Origin: Pantoea sp. CCBC3-3-1
Lineage (GTDB): Bacteria; Pseudomonadota; Gammaproteobacteria; Enterobacterales; Enterobacteriaceae
NCBI RefSeq assembly: GCF_007981265.1
Contig: NZ_CP034363.1
Coordinates: forward strand, 310,001-374,000
DNA length: 64,000 nt
Direction of reading: 5' to 3'
The first letter of the stretch is position 1. Each line of letters opens with the position of its first letter. Position numbers and translations under genes: made by a program. Positions 16,694-25,958 of this stretch are shown piece after piece. The notes under the pieces were generated by a model. It did not search any database. It had not been told where the DNA came from and was given only the letters and a program-made list of their open reading frames with translations.

Positions 16694-17629
16694 TTAAACG
16701 CTGTGCTGCGCAAACTGGTGTTGCAGTGAATCCAGCAGTTCATAGCGCTTCCTGTATTCTGAACGCTTTTTACTGGCGATCTCCTCAAGCGGTTTACGCT
16801 CAAGCGAAAGCGGCACGTTATACAGCTTATCGGATAACGGCGTGGCGTTCAGCGTTTCCCAAAACTCATTATAATGAGCATGGAAGAGACGTTGCTTTTT
16901 ATAGCGATAGCGCAGGCTGCGGAAAATATGGCCGCTGTCGCTGACCGCCAGGATCTGTTTCACGCCTGTTGCAGTGCAGAATAAAGCCAGCGTTTCCATC
17001 AGCAGACGTTTTGGGAACAGGCCGTAACAGGCTTTGGTCGCGTCGCGGATCAGCTCATGCGGCGTATCGCGATGAGCGCCCTGGATGCCGCCGATTATCG
17101 CCACCAGATTACCGTTTTGCTCGGTAATGGAAAAAGTCACTATCGCCAGTTTGGTCTCGCCCCAGCTAAAGTAAATATTCACCTCACCTTCTCGTTCACA
17201 GCGTCCGGTACAGGCCAGGGTAATAGAAAACGGCTCGCCATGCTTACCGCTAAAGCTGAGTAAGACCGCCCCCTGCTGTGTCAGAAGCGCCTGACGAAAG
17301 CGGGGAAAAGGCAGGTTTTTGGCGAACTGATAGTGATCGGTTATCGCCTTCACACGTTGAGCGACGGGAAGGCTGCCATAGAGATAAGGACGATGAATTT
17401 TACTCGGCAACGTGTGCTGTACGCTAAGAATTTCACGCATGACAGGTTCAGCCGTAATGCTCTCTGCCAGCTTCATGGTCTGAACCGGACAGAGCAGAGA
17501 ACGCATCAGATACTTAATCCGGTACTCGCGTTCATACCAGAGTTTGCCTGGCTTGAGTTTACCGGTCACCAGCGACAGAAATAAAGTCAGGCCCGTCTCC
17601 TGACGAGGGGTGAGTGCAGTATCAGACAT
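16694..17629 (-). CDS. VirK/YbjX family protein (DUF535)
   Basis: 311 residues from ATG 17629; ACGGAAATGCCGAAC places the Shine-Dalgarno properly for this start, whereas an in-frame ATG at 17638 directly abuts it. The protein shows the family's LLCPVQTMKL, RPYLYGSL, GLFPKRLLMETL and HIFRSLRYRYKKQRLFHAHYNEFWE blocks. Relatives in Salmonella and Shigella (VirK, YbjX) help in envelope remodelling and peptide resistance and belong to the PhoP regulon. A PhoP-like direct repeat exists upstream (17722-17738) but on the other strand. No signal peptide seen. Confidence 0.88.
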   Translation of the reverse strand: MSDTALTPRQETGLTLFLSLVTGKLKPGKLWYEREYRIKYLMRSLLCPVQTMKLAESITAEPVMREILSVQHTLPSKIHRPYLYGSLPVAQRVKAITDHYQFAKNLPFPRFRQALLTQQGAVLLSFSGKHGEPFSITLACTGRCEREGEVNIYFSWGETKLAIVTFSITEQNGNLVAIIGGIQGAHRDTPHELIRDATKACYGLFPKRLLMETLALFCTATGVKQILAVSDSGHIFRSLRYRYKKQRLFHAHYNEFWETLNATPLSDKLYNVPLSLERKPLEEIASKKRSEYRKRYELLDSLQHQFAQHSV

Positions 17630-17721
17630 GTTCGGCATTTCCGTTTGAAAAATGTCAGTGAAACACTGTCAATCTCAACGTCAGATAAATGCCGTTTCTC
17701 AAGTTACGCCTATTTTAAACT

Positions 17722-17738
17722 GGTTGAGAAAATGTTTA
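17722..17738 (+). promoter_or_regulatory. Possible PhoP box
   Basis: GGTTGA-5 nt-TGTTTA: 11 of 12 positions fit the [G/T]GTTTA direct repeat at the exact 5-nt spacing. It points toward the AraC gene, away from the VirK-like gene that would be the expected target. Confidence 0.35.
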
Positions 17739-17808
17739 ACCTTTTCGCTACTTAAAGCAAATTCACTGCATAAGATGAACATTTGTTGCAGCATCTAACA
17801 TCACAGTT

Positions 17809-17826
17809 TTCCATTGTGGAATGGAA
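17809..17826. promoter_or_regulatory. Inverted repeat upstream of the AraC-type regulator
   Basis: TTCCATT-GTGG-AATGGAA is a perfect 7-bp inverted repeat 53 bp before the regulator start; plausible autoregulatory operator. Confidence 0.35.
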
Positions 17827-17879
17827 GAGTTGAACTAACATCGTAGTGTTAAGATCTAATTGTCCCTTTCGGAGGCGTT

Positions 17880-18752
17880 TTGCAGGGAGTTCCGGCTCAG
17901 TTCAGCTATGAAAAAGACCGCGCCCGGTTCAGGCATCTGCCTGACTTGCCTGGCGTGGAACTTTATCATGCCCATATTTCCCGCCACGCTTTTGAGCCTC
18001 ATACGCATGAAGCCTTTGGTATCGGCATGATTGAAACGGGAGCCGAGCGTTTTCGCTATCGGGGAGCACAGCACGTAGCCCCTGCGCAGTCGTTGGTATT
18101 GATGAACCCTGATGAGCTGCATACGGGAGAGTCTGCCAGCGAGGACGGCTGGCAATATCGCATGATTTATCTCGACCCGACGCTGCTTGAATCGCTAACG
18201 GGTGAGCGCGGCTGGTGGTTTAGCGAGGCGGTTCGTTTTGATCCGCCGCGTGCCGTGCAGCTTGCTAACCTGCTGGCTCAACTTTGGCAAATGCAGGCGC
18301 CGCTGGCGCGAGATAGCCTGATGCTGTCGTTGACAGATTTGCTCCGGCCACATGCGCGAATGGCGATGAAGGCACCTGCTGAAGGCGGCCATCGTTTTGA
18401 TATGGTTAAACACTATCTGCGTGACAACCTTGCAGCAACGATCACCCTGGACGAGCTGGCCGCGCTGGTCTCACTCAGTCCTTATCATTTCCAGCGCCAG
18501 TTCAAAGCGCATTATCATGTGACGCCCCACCAAATGCTGATGGCTTTCCGTCTCTGGCGCGCCAAACAGCTGTTAACGTCAGGCATGCCTGCCGCCAGCG
18601 TTGCCGCAGAAGCGGGGCTGACCGATCAGGCGCATCTTACCCGCAGCTTTGCCGCCCGTTATGGCACCACGCCGGTGCGGTATCAGAAGCAAGTGGCTGA
18701 AAGCCGCAAAGCGCAATCTCCTACAATCTTTCTGCCCGGACACCACGGATAA
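17880..18752 (+). CDS. AraC-family transcriptional regulator (TTG start)
   Basis: 290 residues. The start is TTG at 17880, supported by a strong GGAGG 6 nt upstream and no alternative ATG near. An N-terminal cupin (FEPHTHEAFGIGMIETGAERFRYRG) senses a ligand; two C-terminal helix-turn-helix units (ITLDELAALVSLSPYHFQRQF and SVAAEAGLTDQAHLTRSF) bind DNA. It is followed 30 bp later by a DMT-family exporter, so it probably activates that gene on sensing the exported compound. Confidence 0.88.
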   Translation: MQGVPAQFSYEKDRARFRHLPDLPGVELYHAHISRHAFEPHTHEAFGIGMIETGAERFRYRGAQHVAPAQSLVLMNPDELHTGESASEDGWQYRMIYLDPTLLESLTGERGWWFSEAVRFDPPRAVQLANLLAQLWQMQAPLARDSLMLSLTDLLRPHARMAMKAPAEGGHRFDMVKHYLRDNLAATITLDELAALVSLSPYHFQRQFKAHYHVTPHQMLMAFRLWRAKQLLTSGMPAASVAAEAGLTDQAHLTRSFAARYGTTPVRYQKQVAESRKAQSPTIFLPGHHG

Positions 18753-18782
18753 TCGCCTTTTCTTCTTTATATTGGGATTATC

Positions 18783-19748
18783 ATGTTAGCGGGTGTGTTA
18801 TTTGCTTTGGCCGCAGGGCTGATGTGGGGACTGATTTTCGTTGGCCCCTTACTGGTACCAGATTATCCGGGCGCGCTACAGTCGGTAGGGCGCTATGTGG
18901 CGTTTGGCCTGATAGCGTTGCCGCTGGCATGGCGCGATCGCAAAAGGCTCCGTCAACTCACTTACAGCGACTGGATTGAAGCCCTCAAGCTGGCGCTGGT
19001 CGGCAACCTCATTTATTACACCTGCCTGGCTAACGCGATCCAGCGTACCGGCGCGCCTGTGTCGACAATGATTATCGGGACGCTGCCGGTGGTGATAGCA
19101 ATAAGTGCCAATCTGCTATATGGCCACCATAATGGACGACTGGCATGGCGTAAGCTTGTACCGGTCCTGGTGCTGATCGTGCTGGGTCTGGGTTTTGTTA
19201 ACGTGGCGGAATGGCAGCAAAGCGGTCAGCAGATCGCATTGTTGCGTTATCTGAGCGGTATTGGTTTGGCAATAATGGCCGTGATTTGCTGGACCTGGTA
19301 TCCCTTACGCAATGCACGTTGGTTGCGGGAGCATCCGGAAAGAAAGGCCACAACCTGGGCAACGGCACAGGGGCTGGCAACGCTACCACTGGCAGTAGTG
19401 GGTTATGCCCTCGTGAGTATACAGCTTCATTTCAGCCAGCCGGCATTTGCTTTGCCGTTCGGGCCGCGGCCAGGCACCTTTATTGCGCTGATGGCGGTGA
19501 TTGGCCTGGTCTGCTCCTGGCTTGGTGCGCTGTGCTGGAACGAGGCCAGCCAGCGTCTGCCAACGGTGCTGGTGGGGCCGTTGATCGTTTTTGAAACCCT
19601 TGCCGGGCTGGCTTATACCTTTCTGCTGCGTCAGAGCTGGCCCACGCTGCCCACGCTTTGCGGTATTTTTTGTCTGATAACCGGCGTTATTGTCGCCACG
19701 CGTATCAAGCCGCAGCCGGTCTTAAAAAAGGCAATTATTCCCCGATAA
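18783..19748 (+). CDS. DMT/EamA-family transporter
   Basis: 321 residues, about ten hydrophobic segments, opening with LFALAAGLMWGLIFVGPLL and containing the second EamA repeat from about residue 160 (LRYLSGIGLAIMAVICWTWYPLRNARWL). Such inner-membrane proteins export amino acids or metabolites. It lies 30 bp behind an AraC regulator and is probably under its control. Substrate unknown. Confidence 0.85.
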   Translation: MLAGVLFALAAGLMWGLIFVGPLLVPDYPGALQSVGRYVAFGLIALPLAWRDRKRLRQLTYSDWIEALKLALVGNLIYYTCLANAIQRTGAPVSTMIIGTLPVVIAISANLLYGHHNGRLAWRKLVPVLVLIVLGLGFVNVAEWQQSGQQIALLRYLSGIGLAIMAVICWTWYPLRNARWLREHPERKATTWATAQGLATLPLAVVGYALVSIQLHFSQPAFALPFGPRPGTFIALMAVIGLVCSWLGALCWNEASQRLPTVLVGPLIVFETLAGLAYTFLLRQSWPTLPTLCGIFCLITGVIVATRIKPQPVLKKAIIPR

Positions 19749-20599
19749 ATGTCTCATTCTGACAGGGCAGATAACTTGCCCTGTTTCAGATTCAGCCTGG
19801 TCGTATTCCCGCAAGGCGACATATAGATTTGTGACTAATATCGCACTTTTCAGTCTATTCTCAGTGAAGCAATCTCCCCGAAACAACATGACATGCCTTG
19901 CATAACTCACAATTGTTCCGCCATAAGAATAATCGCTAATGACATTTAGGCTTTTTTCAGGACAGTCAATGAGCGCTACTGTTTACAAAATTCTTCATTT
20001 TTGAGACGCGTTTTGTAATATCAAACCAGTATTAACTCAAATGTTAACAGAACAAAGTGCCTGGAAATGCGCCGGGGAAATGACTAATACATTAGAAAGC
20101 CACAATAAAGGTTTACTGCGCTGTACATTTAATCGTCGTTATAGGGGGTATTATTAAGCTTTATTGCATAATTTCTGGTATTGCCAGTCACGGGGGAAAC
20201 GGTAAGTTTGCAGCGATGCGGCGGTTTTACAGGATTGGTTTCGGTGAGGTTACGAATGTGTTAACAGTGACAGATCAGCTTTATAAACCATTCTTAAACG
20301 CGGAACGATAAACAGTACTAAAGCAGATTGCCCTTTTTTGGGCTTATCGGTAAGCGGTCTTAATGTCATTTTTGGCGCATTTATCTTTGCTGGCAAAGAT
20401 AAATGCGCTCATAACAGGTTGAAAATATTGATATTTTATAAAAAAGGTGCGTTTTCTTCAGCCAGATAAGGGACGTTGCTGAGAATTAACTCATCAAAAA
20501 ATAGCGTCTCCTTTAATTCCGACTCAACTTTCTAATTAACAATGAGAATATTTAAACTTGGTCCTGGAGGTGGAAAAAAAAAGACTTAATGCGTCTCAA
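19749..20599. other. Gene-free AT-rich stretch
   Basis: About 850 bp with lower GC than the genes before it. I see no convincing ORF, RNA or operator; a frame at 20110-20311 is open on the plus strand but lacks a start codon with a ribosome site. It borders an IS3 remnant and looks like decayed or non-coding accessory DNA. Confidence 0.5.
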
Positions 20600-20995
20600 T
20601 TACTGATTTTCACAGTTGTAAGGATAATGATAAACGCTACGGCTAATATCTAACAAACGGCAGCTACGGCGGGTTCCGATATCAAAAGTATCCTGCAAAA
20701 AATTAACTGCCTGACGTTTATCGTTGGTAGTAAAGAAGTTTTTTAGCACGCTTTGCAGCATCTCCTTGTCTGAAGAGAGCATATGCAGCTCGCGCTCCAT
20801 ATTGTGCACCTTCTCTTCTAATTCTTTGATTTTCCTGCCTTCTTCAGAGAATAACCCAGCATATTTCTTTTTCCAGCTATAGAAGGTCGCTTCGGAAATC
20901 CCCAGTTCTTCACAAATCTCCTTAACCTTCACGCCGCATTCAGATGCTTTAATGGCACTGGTGATTTGCTCTTCTGTATATCGTGACTTTCTCAT
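20600..20995 (-). mobile_element. IS3-family transposase remnant: OrfA joined in frame to the beginning of OrfB
   Basis: 131 residues. The OrfA part has the family start RKSRYTEEQI, a helix-turn-helix (GVKVKEICEELGISEATFYSWKKKYAG) and a leucine-rich coiled coil (KIKELEEKVHNMERELHML). It runs straight into OrfB-like sequence (LQDTFDIGTRRSCRLLDISRSVYHYP) and stops, without the DDE catalytic core. Intact IS3 elements have these in two frames joined by frameshifting, so this is a truncated, in-frame relic. It could still make a DNA-binding protein. A possible left end, TGACCTAATTCTGGG on the minus strand at 21062-21076, lies about 80 bp before the start; no right end was recognised. Confidence 0.8.
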
Positions 20996-21537
20996 AAATG
21001 CTATTACCTTTCTTAACTATAAAGTGATGAGAATGGCTGCACTAATTAATGGATCTAAATGTTCCCAGAATTAGGTCAGCGGCTTTAAGTGCGCGATTTG
21101 AATTGCAGGCTTTAAGTTAAGGGATTATGAATAAATATCATCATGGGATTTCTCCTATTTTATTTCGAAAGGGCCTGCTTAGCTTTCGGTATGTCGGTTT
21201 TTGTTATAAATTCAATTCGTGCCAGCAGTAAGGCCAGTGAGTAATTCAGAATGCTCCCGGATGCAGAGAAAAAAATCTGTGCCAGAATGTTTACCAGATT
21301 GCAGGCATCTGTGAGTTAGTTACTTACAATCAAGTCCAGGGATAATCAGACAATCGTCAATTGACGATAAGTTAAAATAAAAAATCTTTTAAATAAGAGC
21401 GGGCTTTTACTGCCTGTAAAATAACTTCCCGGATTTATATTTCGCCAGGTATGTCCAGGCTTCTTCACTTTTCACTGTTGTAGACAAGGATGTATTGACT
21501 GTTGTTATAAGTTATTAGTTCTACAAAGGAAGCTTCA
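20996..21537. other. AT-rich intergenic region before the flippase gene
   Basis: About 540 bp without a gene. It contains a perfect 16-bp palindrome (21353-21368) and several A/T-rich promoter-like hexamers upstream of the flippase; no terminator for the IS remnant is visible. Confidence 0.5.
21353..21368. promoter_or_regulatory. Perfect 16-bp palindrome upstream of the flippase/ATP-grasp genes
   Basis: ATCGTCAATTGACGAT equals its own reverse complement. It lies 170 bp before the flippase start and is the only long perfect palindrome in the region; an operator for an unlinked regulator is inferred. Confidence 0.4.
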
Positions 21538-22794
21538 ATGAAATACAGTGTCATCTCTAACGCTGCCTGGATGATGTCAGAGAAGGTTGTCTCGGTTTTT
21601 GGTGTGATTTTTGTTACGTCTTACGTCGCAAAGGCTTTTGGTCCAGCTATCTTTGGGCAAATTGCATTCTCAGCTTCGCTTTTTTCAATTGTGCAAACTG
21701 TAGCCATTTTTGGTACGGAAACCATACTTTTTAAAAGCATCAGTAAAAACACGGCCAAAGGAATGCGGCTGATGGCCGTGGCAAAACAGCTTCGTATGGT
21801 GCTGTTATTATTACTTTCCGGGCCGGTATTGATATATGTATGGCTGATGATGCGTGAAAATTTTTTGATTTTCGCCATCGCATCGTTCATGTCTTCCATC
21901 TTTGTTACGCAAGATATTTTTAGTGTTTATAACAACGTACGTCTTGAATCACGTATGAACACTATTGCTAACGCAACGGGAATGATTATCAGTTTTGCCA
22001 TCAGTTTCAGCGTGGCCTGGTTTAAGCTCAATCCAGTTTGGCTGTCGTTATCAATTATTGCAGTCACATTGGTGCCTTATCTGATCAAGCGCAAAACGTT
22101 TTATCGGAAAAACAATATTATTGCGCCGTCAAAGCGCAAACATCGTAGCTATCTGCGTTACCTGCTTCATGCAGGATTGCCGCTGGCGATTTCCAGCGTG
22201 TTCATCTCGATTCAGGTGAAGCTGGCGCAGTTCTTTTTAGTTGGCGTGGGCTCCGCGCATGAGTTGGGGCTGTTTACCGCCGCCAATACTATTTCTGCTT
22301 CATGGATTTTTATTCCGGTAGCGATCATTACTTCCTGCTTTTCCGAAATATTCCGGGAACGTGGTGACATGGCAGTAAAACTGGCTTCAAGACTCAATGG
22401 CTACGTCATTGCCGTCTCATTATTCATGCTGCTGGTCGTCGCCCTGTTTGGCGAAAAGATCGTCAGCGCGCTTTATGGACATGACTATGCAGCATCCGGT
22501 CATTTAGTGACGTTGTTATCAATAGCGACCTGTTTTTCCGCTTTAGGAACAATAGCTTATCGTTATATGGTGAAAGAGGGCGGCTTTAATTACCTGCTGG
22601 TGAAAATTGTTTTGCTGGTAGCAATTAGCGTGATGACCAACTGGTTTTTCATTCGCTATTGGGGATTAACAGGCGCCGCATGGAGCGTACTGGTGACCGA
22701 GCTGCTATCACTGACCCTGATGAATTATTTCTTTAAGAATGGCGTCATTTTGAAAATGCAGCTTTCCTCACTCAACTACAAAATTTATAAGTGA
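21538..22794 (+). CDS. Oligosaccharide flippase (Wzx-like, polysaccharide transporter family)
   Basis: 418 residues with about twelve membrane segments; the ATG follows AAAGGAAGCTTC. Family features are the opening SNAAWMMSEKVVSVFGVIFVTSYVAKAFGP, the middle HAGLPLAISSVFISIQVKLAQFFLVGVGSAHELGLFTAANTIS and a late GAAWSVLVTE. Such proteins move lipid-linked sugar units across the inner membrane. Only six bases separate it from the first ATP-grasp gene, so they form an operon. No polymerase or ordinary glycosyltransferase is nearby, which is unusual for a complete polysaccharide cluster. AT-rich relative to the core. Confidence 0.87.
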   Translation: MKYSVISNAAWMMSEKVVSVFGVIFVTSYVAKAFGPAIFGQIAFSASLFSIVQTVAIFGTETILFKSISKNTAKGMRLMAVAKQLRMVLLLLLSGPVLIYVWLMMRENFLIFAIASFMSSIFVTQDIFSVYNNVRLESRMNTIANATGMIISFAISFSVAWFKLNPVWLSLSIIAVTLVPYLIKRKTFYRKNNIIAPSKRKHRSYLRYLLHAGLPLAISSVFISIQVKLAQFFLVGVGSAHELGLFTAANTISASWIFIPVAIITSCFSEIFRERGDMAVKLASRLNGYVIAVSLFMLLVVALFGEKIVSALYGHDYAASGHLVTLLSIATCFSALGTIAYRYMVKEGGFNYLLVKIVLLVAISVMTNWFFIRYWGLTGAAWSVLVTELLSLTLMNYFFKNGVILKMQLSSLNYKIYK

Positions 22795-22800
22795 ATCAAA

Positions 22801-23748
22801 ATGTTGAACGTTAAAAAACAGATGAGAAAAGTTGCTTTAAACGCCATTCACAAAATGCCATGGCGTTGTCAGGACAGCCTTTACTATTTCCACCGGTTTA
22901 AGCGTCTTCCGCACATCCAACATCCCAAATCTTTCAATGAGAAGGTTTTGTTCCGCAAATTCGTGAAAGGTGATTACGACCGTTACGCGATGCTGTCAGA
23001 CAAAATCCTGGTTCGGGAACACATCGCCAAAAAAATCGGCGAGCAATATCTGATCCCGCTTCTGCACACCACCGACGATCCCACCACTCTGCTGGGCATG
23101 GAATCACTGAAGGATGCGGTGATTAAGCCTAACCACGGCTCGGGCATGGTGAAAGTGTTTGTTGATGAACCGGATTTTGTGCAGAAAAAGAAGCTGATTG
23201 CGCGCTGCGAAGAGTGGCTGACCCGTGATTACTCGTTTGAAGCGCGTGAAATTCATTATCGCTATATCAAGCCACAAATTCTGGTTGAGAAGCGTATCGG
23301 CGACGATAAATCGACCGCGATCGATTACAAGTTTCATATGTTCAACAAAGGTAATGGGCATTTCGAATACGTTCTGCAAGTGGTCTACAACCGCTGTGAC
23401 AACGAGCCGTTATCGATGCTGTTCTACGTGAATAATCTGGATACCTGTTTCTACAAACGTTTCGATACCGGGTTAGATATCAGTGACAAAAGAGCGTCAC
23501 TCGAAAAAGCCCTGACGCTGAGCAAAGAACTGGCCAGCGATTTCGACTACGTCCGTGTCGACTGGTACATCAACGGCGACGAAGTCTGGTTTGGTGAACT
23601 CACCTTCACGCCAGGCGCAGGTCTGATGCCGGTTCTGCAACATGGTCTGGATCAGGTCATGGGTAATATGTGGTTACAGCATGATCAGACAGCCACATTG
23701 TCGCCAGGTATGCAGCAAGAAAGTGCAAAAAAAAGTTTGAAGGATTGA
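22801..23748 (+). CDS. TupA-like ATP-grasp protein, copy 1
   Basis: 315 residues. Typical features of the TupA-like ATP-grasp family are the start MPWRCQDSLYYFHRFKRLP, HPKSFNEKVLFRK (37-53 region), the nucleotide loop KPNHGSGMVKV at 109-119, and the metal-binding DWYINGDEVWFGELTFTPGAG near the end. Members join amino or acid groups, for example in teichuronopeptide or decoration of surface glycans. It directly follows the flippase gene and is echoed by a second copy downstream. The donor and acceptor substrates are unknown. Confidence 0.85.
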   Translation: MLNVKKQMRKVALNAIHKMPWRCQDSLYYFHRFKRLPHIQHPKSFNEKVLFRKFVKGDYDRYAMLSDKILVREHIAKKIGEQYLIPLLHTTDDPTTLLGMESLKDAVIKPNHGSGMVKVFVDEPDFVQKKKLIARCEEWLTRDYSFEAREIHYRYIKPQILVEKRIGDDKSTAIDYKFHMFNKGNGHFEYVLQVVYNRCDNEPLSMLFYVNNLDTCFYKRFDTGLDISDKRASLEKALTLSKELASDFDYVRVDWYINGDEVWFGELTFTPGAGLMPVLQHGLDQVMGNMWLQHDQTATLSPGMQQESAKKSLKD

Positions 23749-24006
23749 CGTGGACGATACCGGCGATGCTTGTCGGTATCACCTCAACAAATCTGAATGT
23801 GTTTGAGCTACACCATTGCTTTAACGTTTTGTTGTCGCACTGATGGGAATTTTTTCTCCTTAGTTGCAAAGCGTAAGCGCCAGGGGAGTTTGTCGCGTTG
23901 CGGTCGAGAGCCACACGTATGACACCAGGTAACTATTAAGGGCGTGGCTTTCATGCCCGACACAGCATTCCTCACACAACTAAAAAGCCTGCAAATGAGG
24001 TAAAAA

Positions 24007-24960
24007 ATGTCAAAACTCAAAGCAGAATTAAGAAAAGGGTTTATGTTCCTTTTCAAAAAAATGCCCTGGTCTTACCAGGACAGAATTTATTATCTGCATA
24101 AATTTAAAAAATTGCCCAACTTACACCAGCCAAAATTGTTTAATGAGAAGGTGTTGTATCGTAAGTTCGTCACCGGCGACCACGCCCGTTATGGTCTGTT
24201 GTCGGATAAACTGCTGGTTCGCGACTACATCGCGCAAACCATTGGTGATGAATATCTGATCCCGCTACTGCATGAAACGGCGGATCCGATCACTCTGTTG
24301 GGCTTAAAGAGCCTGAAGAATACGGTGGTGAAGCCCAATCATGGTTCCGGCATGGTGGAAATCCTGCTGGAAGAACCTGAATGTATCCAGAAGCAGCTGC
24401 TGATCAAGCGCTGTGAAGAGTGGCTGGCAAAGGATTTTTCGCACGAGGCTCGCGAAATTCACTATCGCTATATCAAGCCGCGTATTCTGGTTGAGCAGTA
24501 TGTCGGTGACGGTAATTTTGCTGCGGTTGACTACAAGTTTCACATGTTCAACAAGAAAGATGGCAGCTTTGAGTATGTATTACAGGTGATTTACAACCGC
24601 TGTGGTAACTCGCCGCTGTCGATGAATTTTTACGTAAACACGCTGAAATCCTGCTTTTATAAGATCCGTGATACCGGCCTGGATATCACACCGGAAATGG
24701 AAACGCTGGAAAAAGCGTTGGATCTGAGCAAAAAGCTGGCGAAGGATTTCGACTATGTCCGCGTTGACTGGTATATCAGCGAAGGACAGATTTACTTCGG
24801 TGAACTGACGTTCACGCCGGGCGCAGGCATGGTAACGGGTCTGGAGCAAGGCCTGGATAAAATCATGGGCGATATGTGGTTGCAGGAACGTAAAACGAAA
24901 GCACTGGCTAAAGCGGTCGGCGAAGAGGCGGCGTTACCTGGCGTACTGAAGAAGATTTAA
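24007..24960 (+). CDS. TupA-like ATP-grasp protein, copy 2
   Basis: 317 residues, aligned without gaps to copy 1 for at least the first 120 residues (KPNHGSGMVEI at 109-119; same FNEKVL, HYRYIKP and GELTFTPGAG blocks). The start has GAGGTAAAAA upstream. The pair arose by tandem duplication; sequence around the substrate segments differs (for example GDGNFAAVDYKFH against GDDKSTAIDYKFH). A 258-bp spacer separates them, with a small inverted repeat (GATACCG/CGGTATC, 23756-23780) and no gene. Two related ligases might add two different groups to the same flipped sugar. Confidence 0.85.
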   Translation: MSKLKAELRKGFMFLFKKMPWSYQDRIYYLHKFKKLPNLHQPKLFNEKVLYRKFVTGDHARYGLLSDKLLVRDYIAQTIGDEYLIPLLHETADPITLLGLKSLKNTVVKPNHGSGMVEILLEEPECIQKQLLIKRCEEWLAKDFSHEAREIHYRYIKPRILVEQYVGDGNFAAVDYKFHMFNKKDGSFEYVLQVIYNRCGNSPLSMNFYVNTLKSCFYKIRDTGLDITPEMETLEKALDLSKKLAKDFDYVRVDWYISEGQIYFGELTFTPGAGMVTGLEQGLDKIMGDMWLQERKTKALAKAVGEEAALPGVLKKI

Positions 24961-25007
24961 GGCCATAACGGCGAGCCGCACTCTCAGAGATAGCGGCTCG
25001 TTGGTGT

Positions 25008-25289
25008 TTAAGGCAGGGGATAATCTGCTGGCGTGTGGCTCATCACATCAACGAATACATCTTTCGTGATATGCCAGAAGTTAGACAGGTTATCCATGCT
25101 CAGGGTGATACCCAGCAGGCCGGTAACAAACCAACATGACATGCCAATGCCGACACCGGTGAATATGAAGGCCATGCCGTTGCGGCTGCGTTGACGGCAC
25201 TTCACGTTAAAGGTGCTGGCGAAAAACATCATTACTGCACTAACCAGTTCCCATCTCATCAGCACCAGGCTAGCGGTTAATGTACCCAT
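25008..25289 (-). CDS. yjcB: YjcB family inner-membrane protein
   Basis: 93 residues from ATG 25289, where the alignable part begins (MGTLTASLVLMRWELVSAVMMFFASTFN); an in-frame ATG at 25388 would add a poorly conserved-looking tail. Two to three hydrophobic segments (residues about 3-20, 40-60). It recalls E. coli YjcB at the same relative place (near soxS, ghxP, yjcE, acs). Function unknown. Convergent with the second ATP-grasp gene, marking the edge between the accessory patch and the conserved core. Confidence 0.8.
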   Translation of the reverse strand: MGTLTASLVLMRWELVSAVMMFFASTFNVKCRQRSRNGMAFIFTGVGIGMSCWFVTGLLGITLSMDNLSNFWHITKDVFVDVMSHTPADYPLP

Positions 25290-25958
25290 ATCTTTTTCTG
25301 ACTCCGCGAAAATCTTGCCTGACATTAAAAATGGCATCACCTGTCCGGACGTAAAGCTGTCAGGGAAGCTTTGCATCTGAACTGACACAAAAGGTCATAT
25401 AAGTGTGATGATGGTCACATTATATCACCCCATTTTTAAACGTTGAATAAATTTTAGCCCTGGTATGATGGTTATTTCTCCTTAGTGGTTAATACACTTT
25501 TATTTTCCGGGGGTTATCTTTTTTATTTGTCTGTAGAGACGTTTTTTTCTCGATAGTTATTTCCGTTAACGCAAATTTTGCGCGGAATAACAGCTGAAAA
25601 GGACGCCAAAAAACATTATCAATAATCTCTTTCACATTTTCATAATGCGCTTTTTTTGAGACTTCTGATGATAATCGCTTTCGTTAATTAGCCGTATTTC
25701 TTTCTGTTTGCCAGTTAAAACGTTTTTCTCTCTTAATCGTTTCCTTCTCTCCCGATGCTTTTAGCCGTTTACTGGCTTCTTTGGGATGAATCTGACACTT
25801 GAAAAGTTGTACAACCTGTCGTTGGGTTGTAGGATTTTTCACGATAAAAAATTCTAAAATTCATCTTCTTGCGGAATGCAGGAGCCTTTTCTTTACTTGA
25901 AATTTGCCCAGCGTTTCGTTTCCCGACCGCATTTTATGGCGCAACAAACATCAGGAGC
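25290..25958. other. Intergenic region with an inverted repeat before the small gene/dgcN unit
   Basis: About 670 bp, AT-rich, no gene supported. It holds the 7-bp inverted repeat TACAACC-8 nt-GGTTGTA (25810-25831), 128 bp before the next start codon, which also contains GTTGTACAAC. Likely promoter and leader of the following two genes. Confidence 0.45.

Noticed and set aside
20110..20311. Open plus-strand frame in the region before the IS3 remnant
   Set aside because: No start codon near a Shine-Dalgarno and no recognisable motif; left as gene-free DNA.
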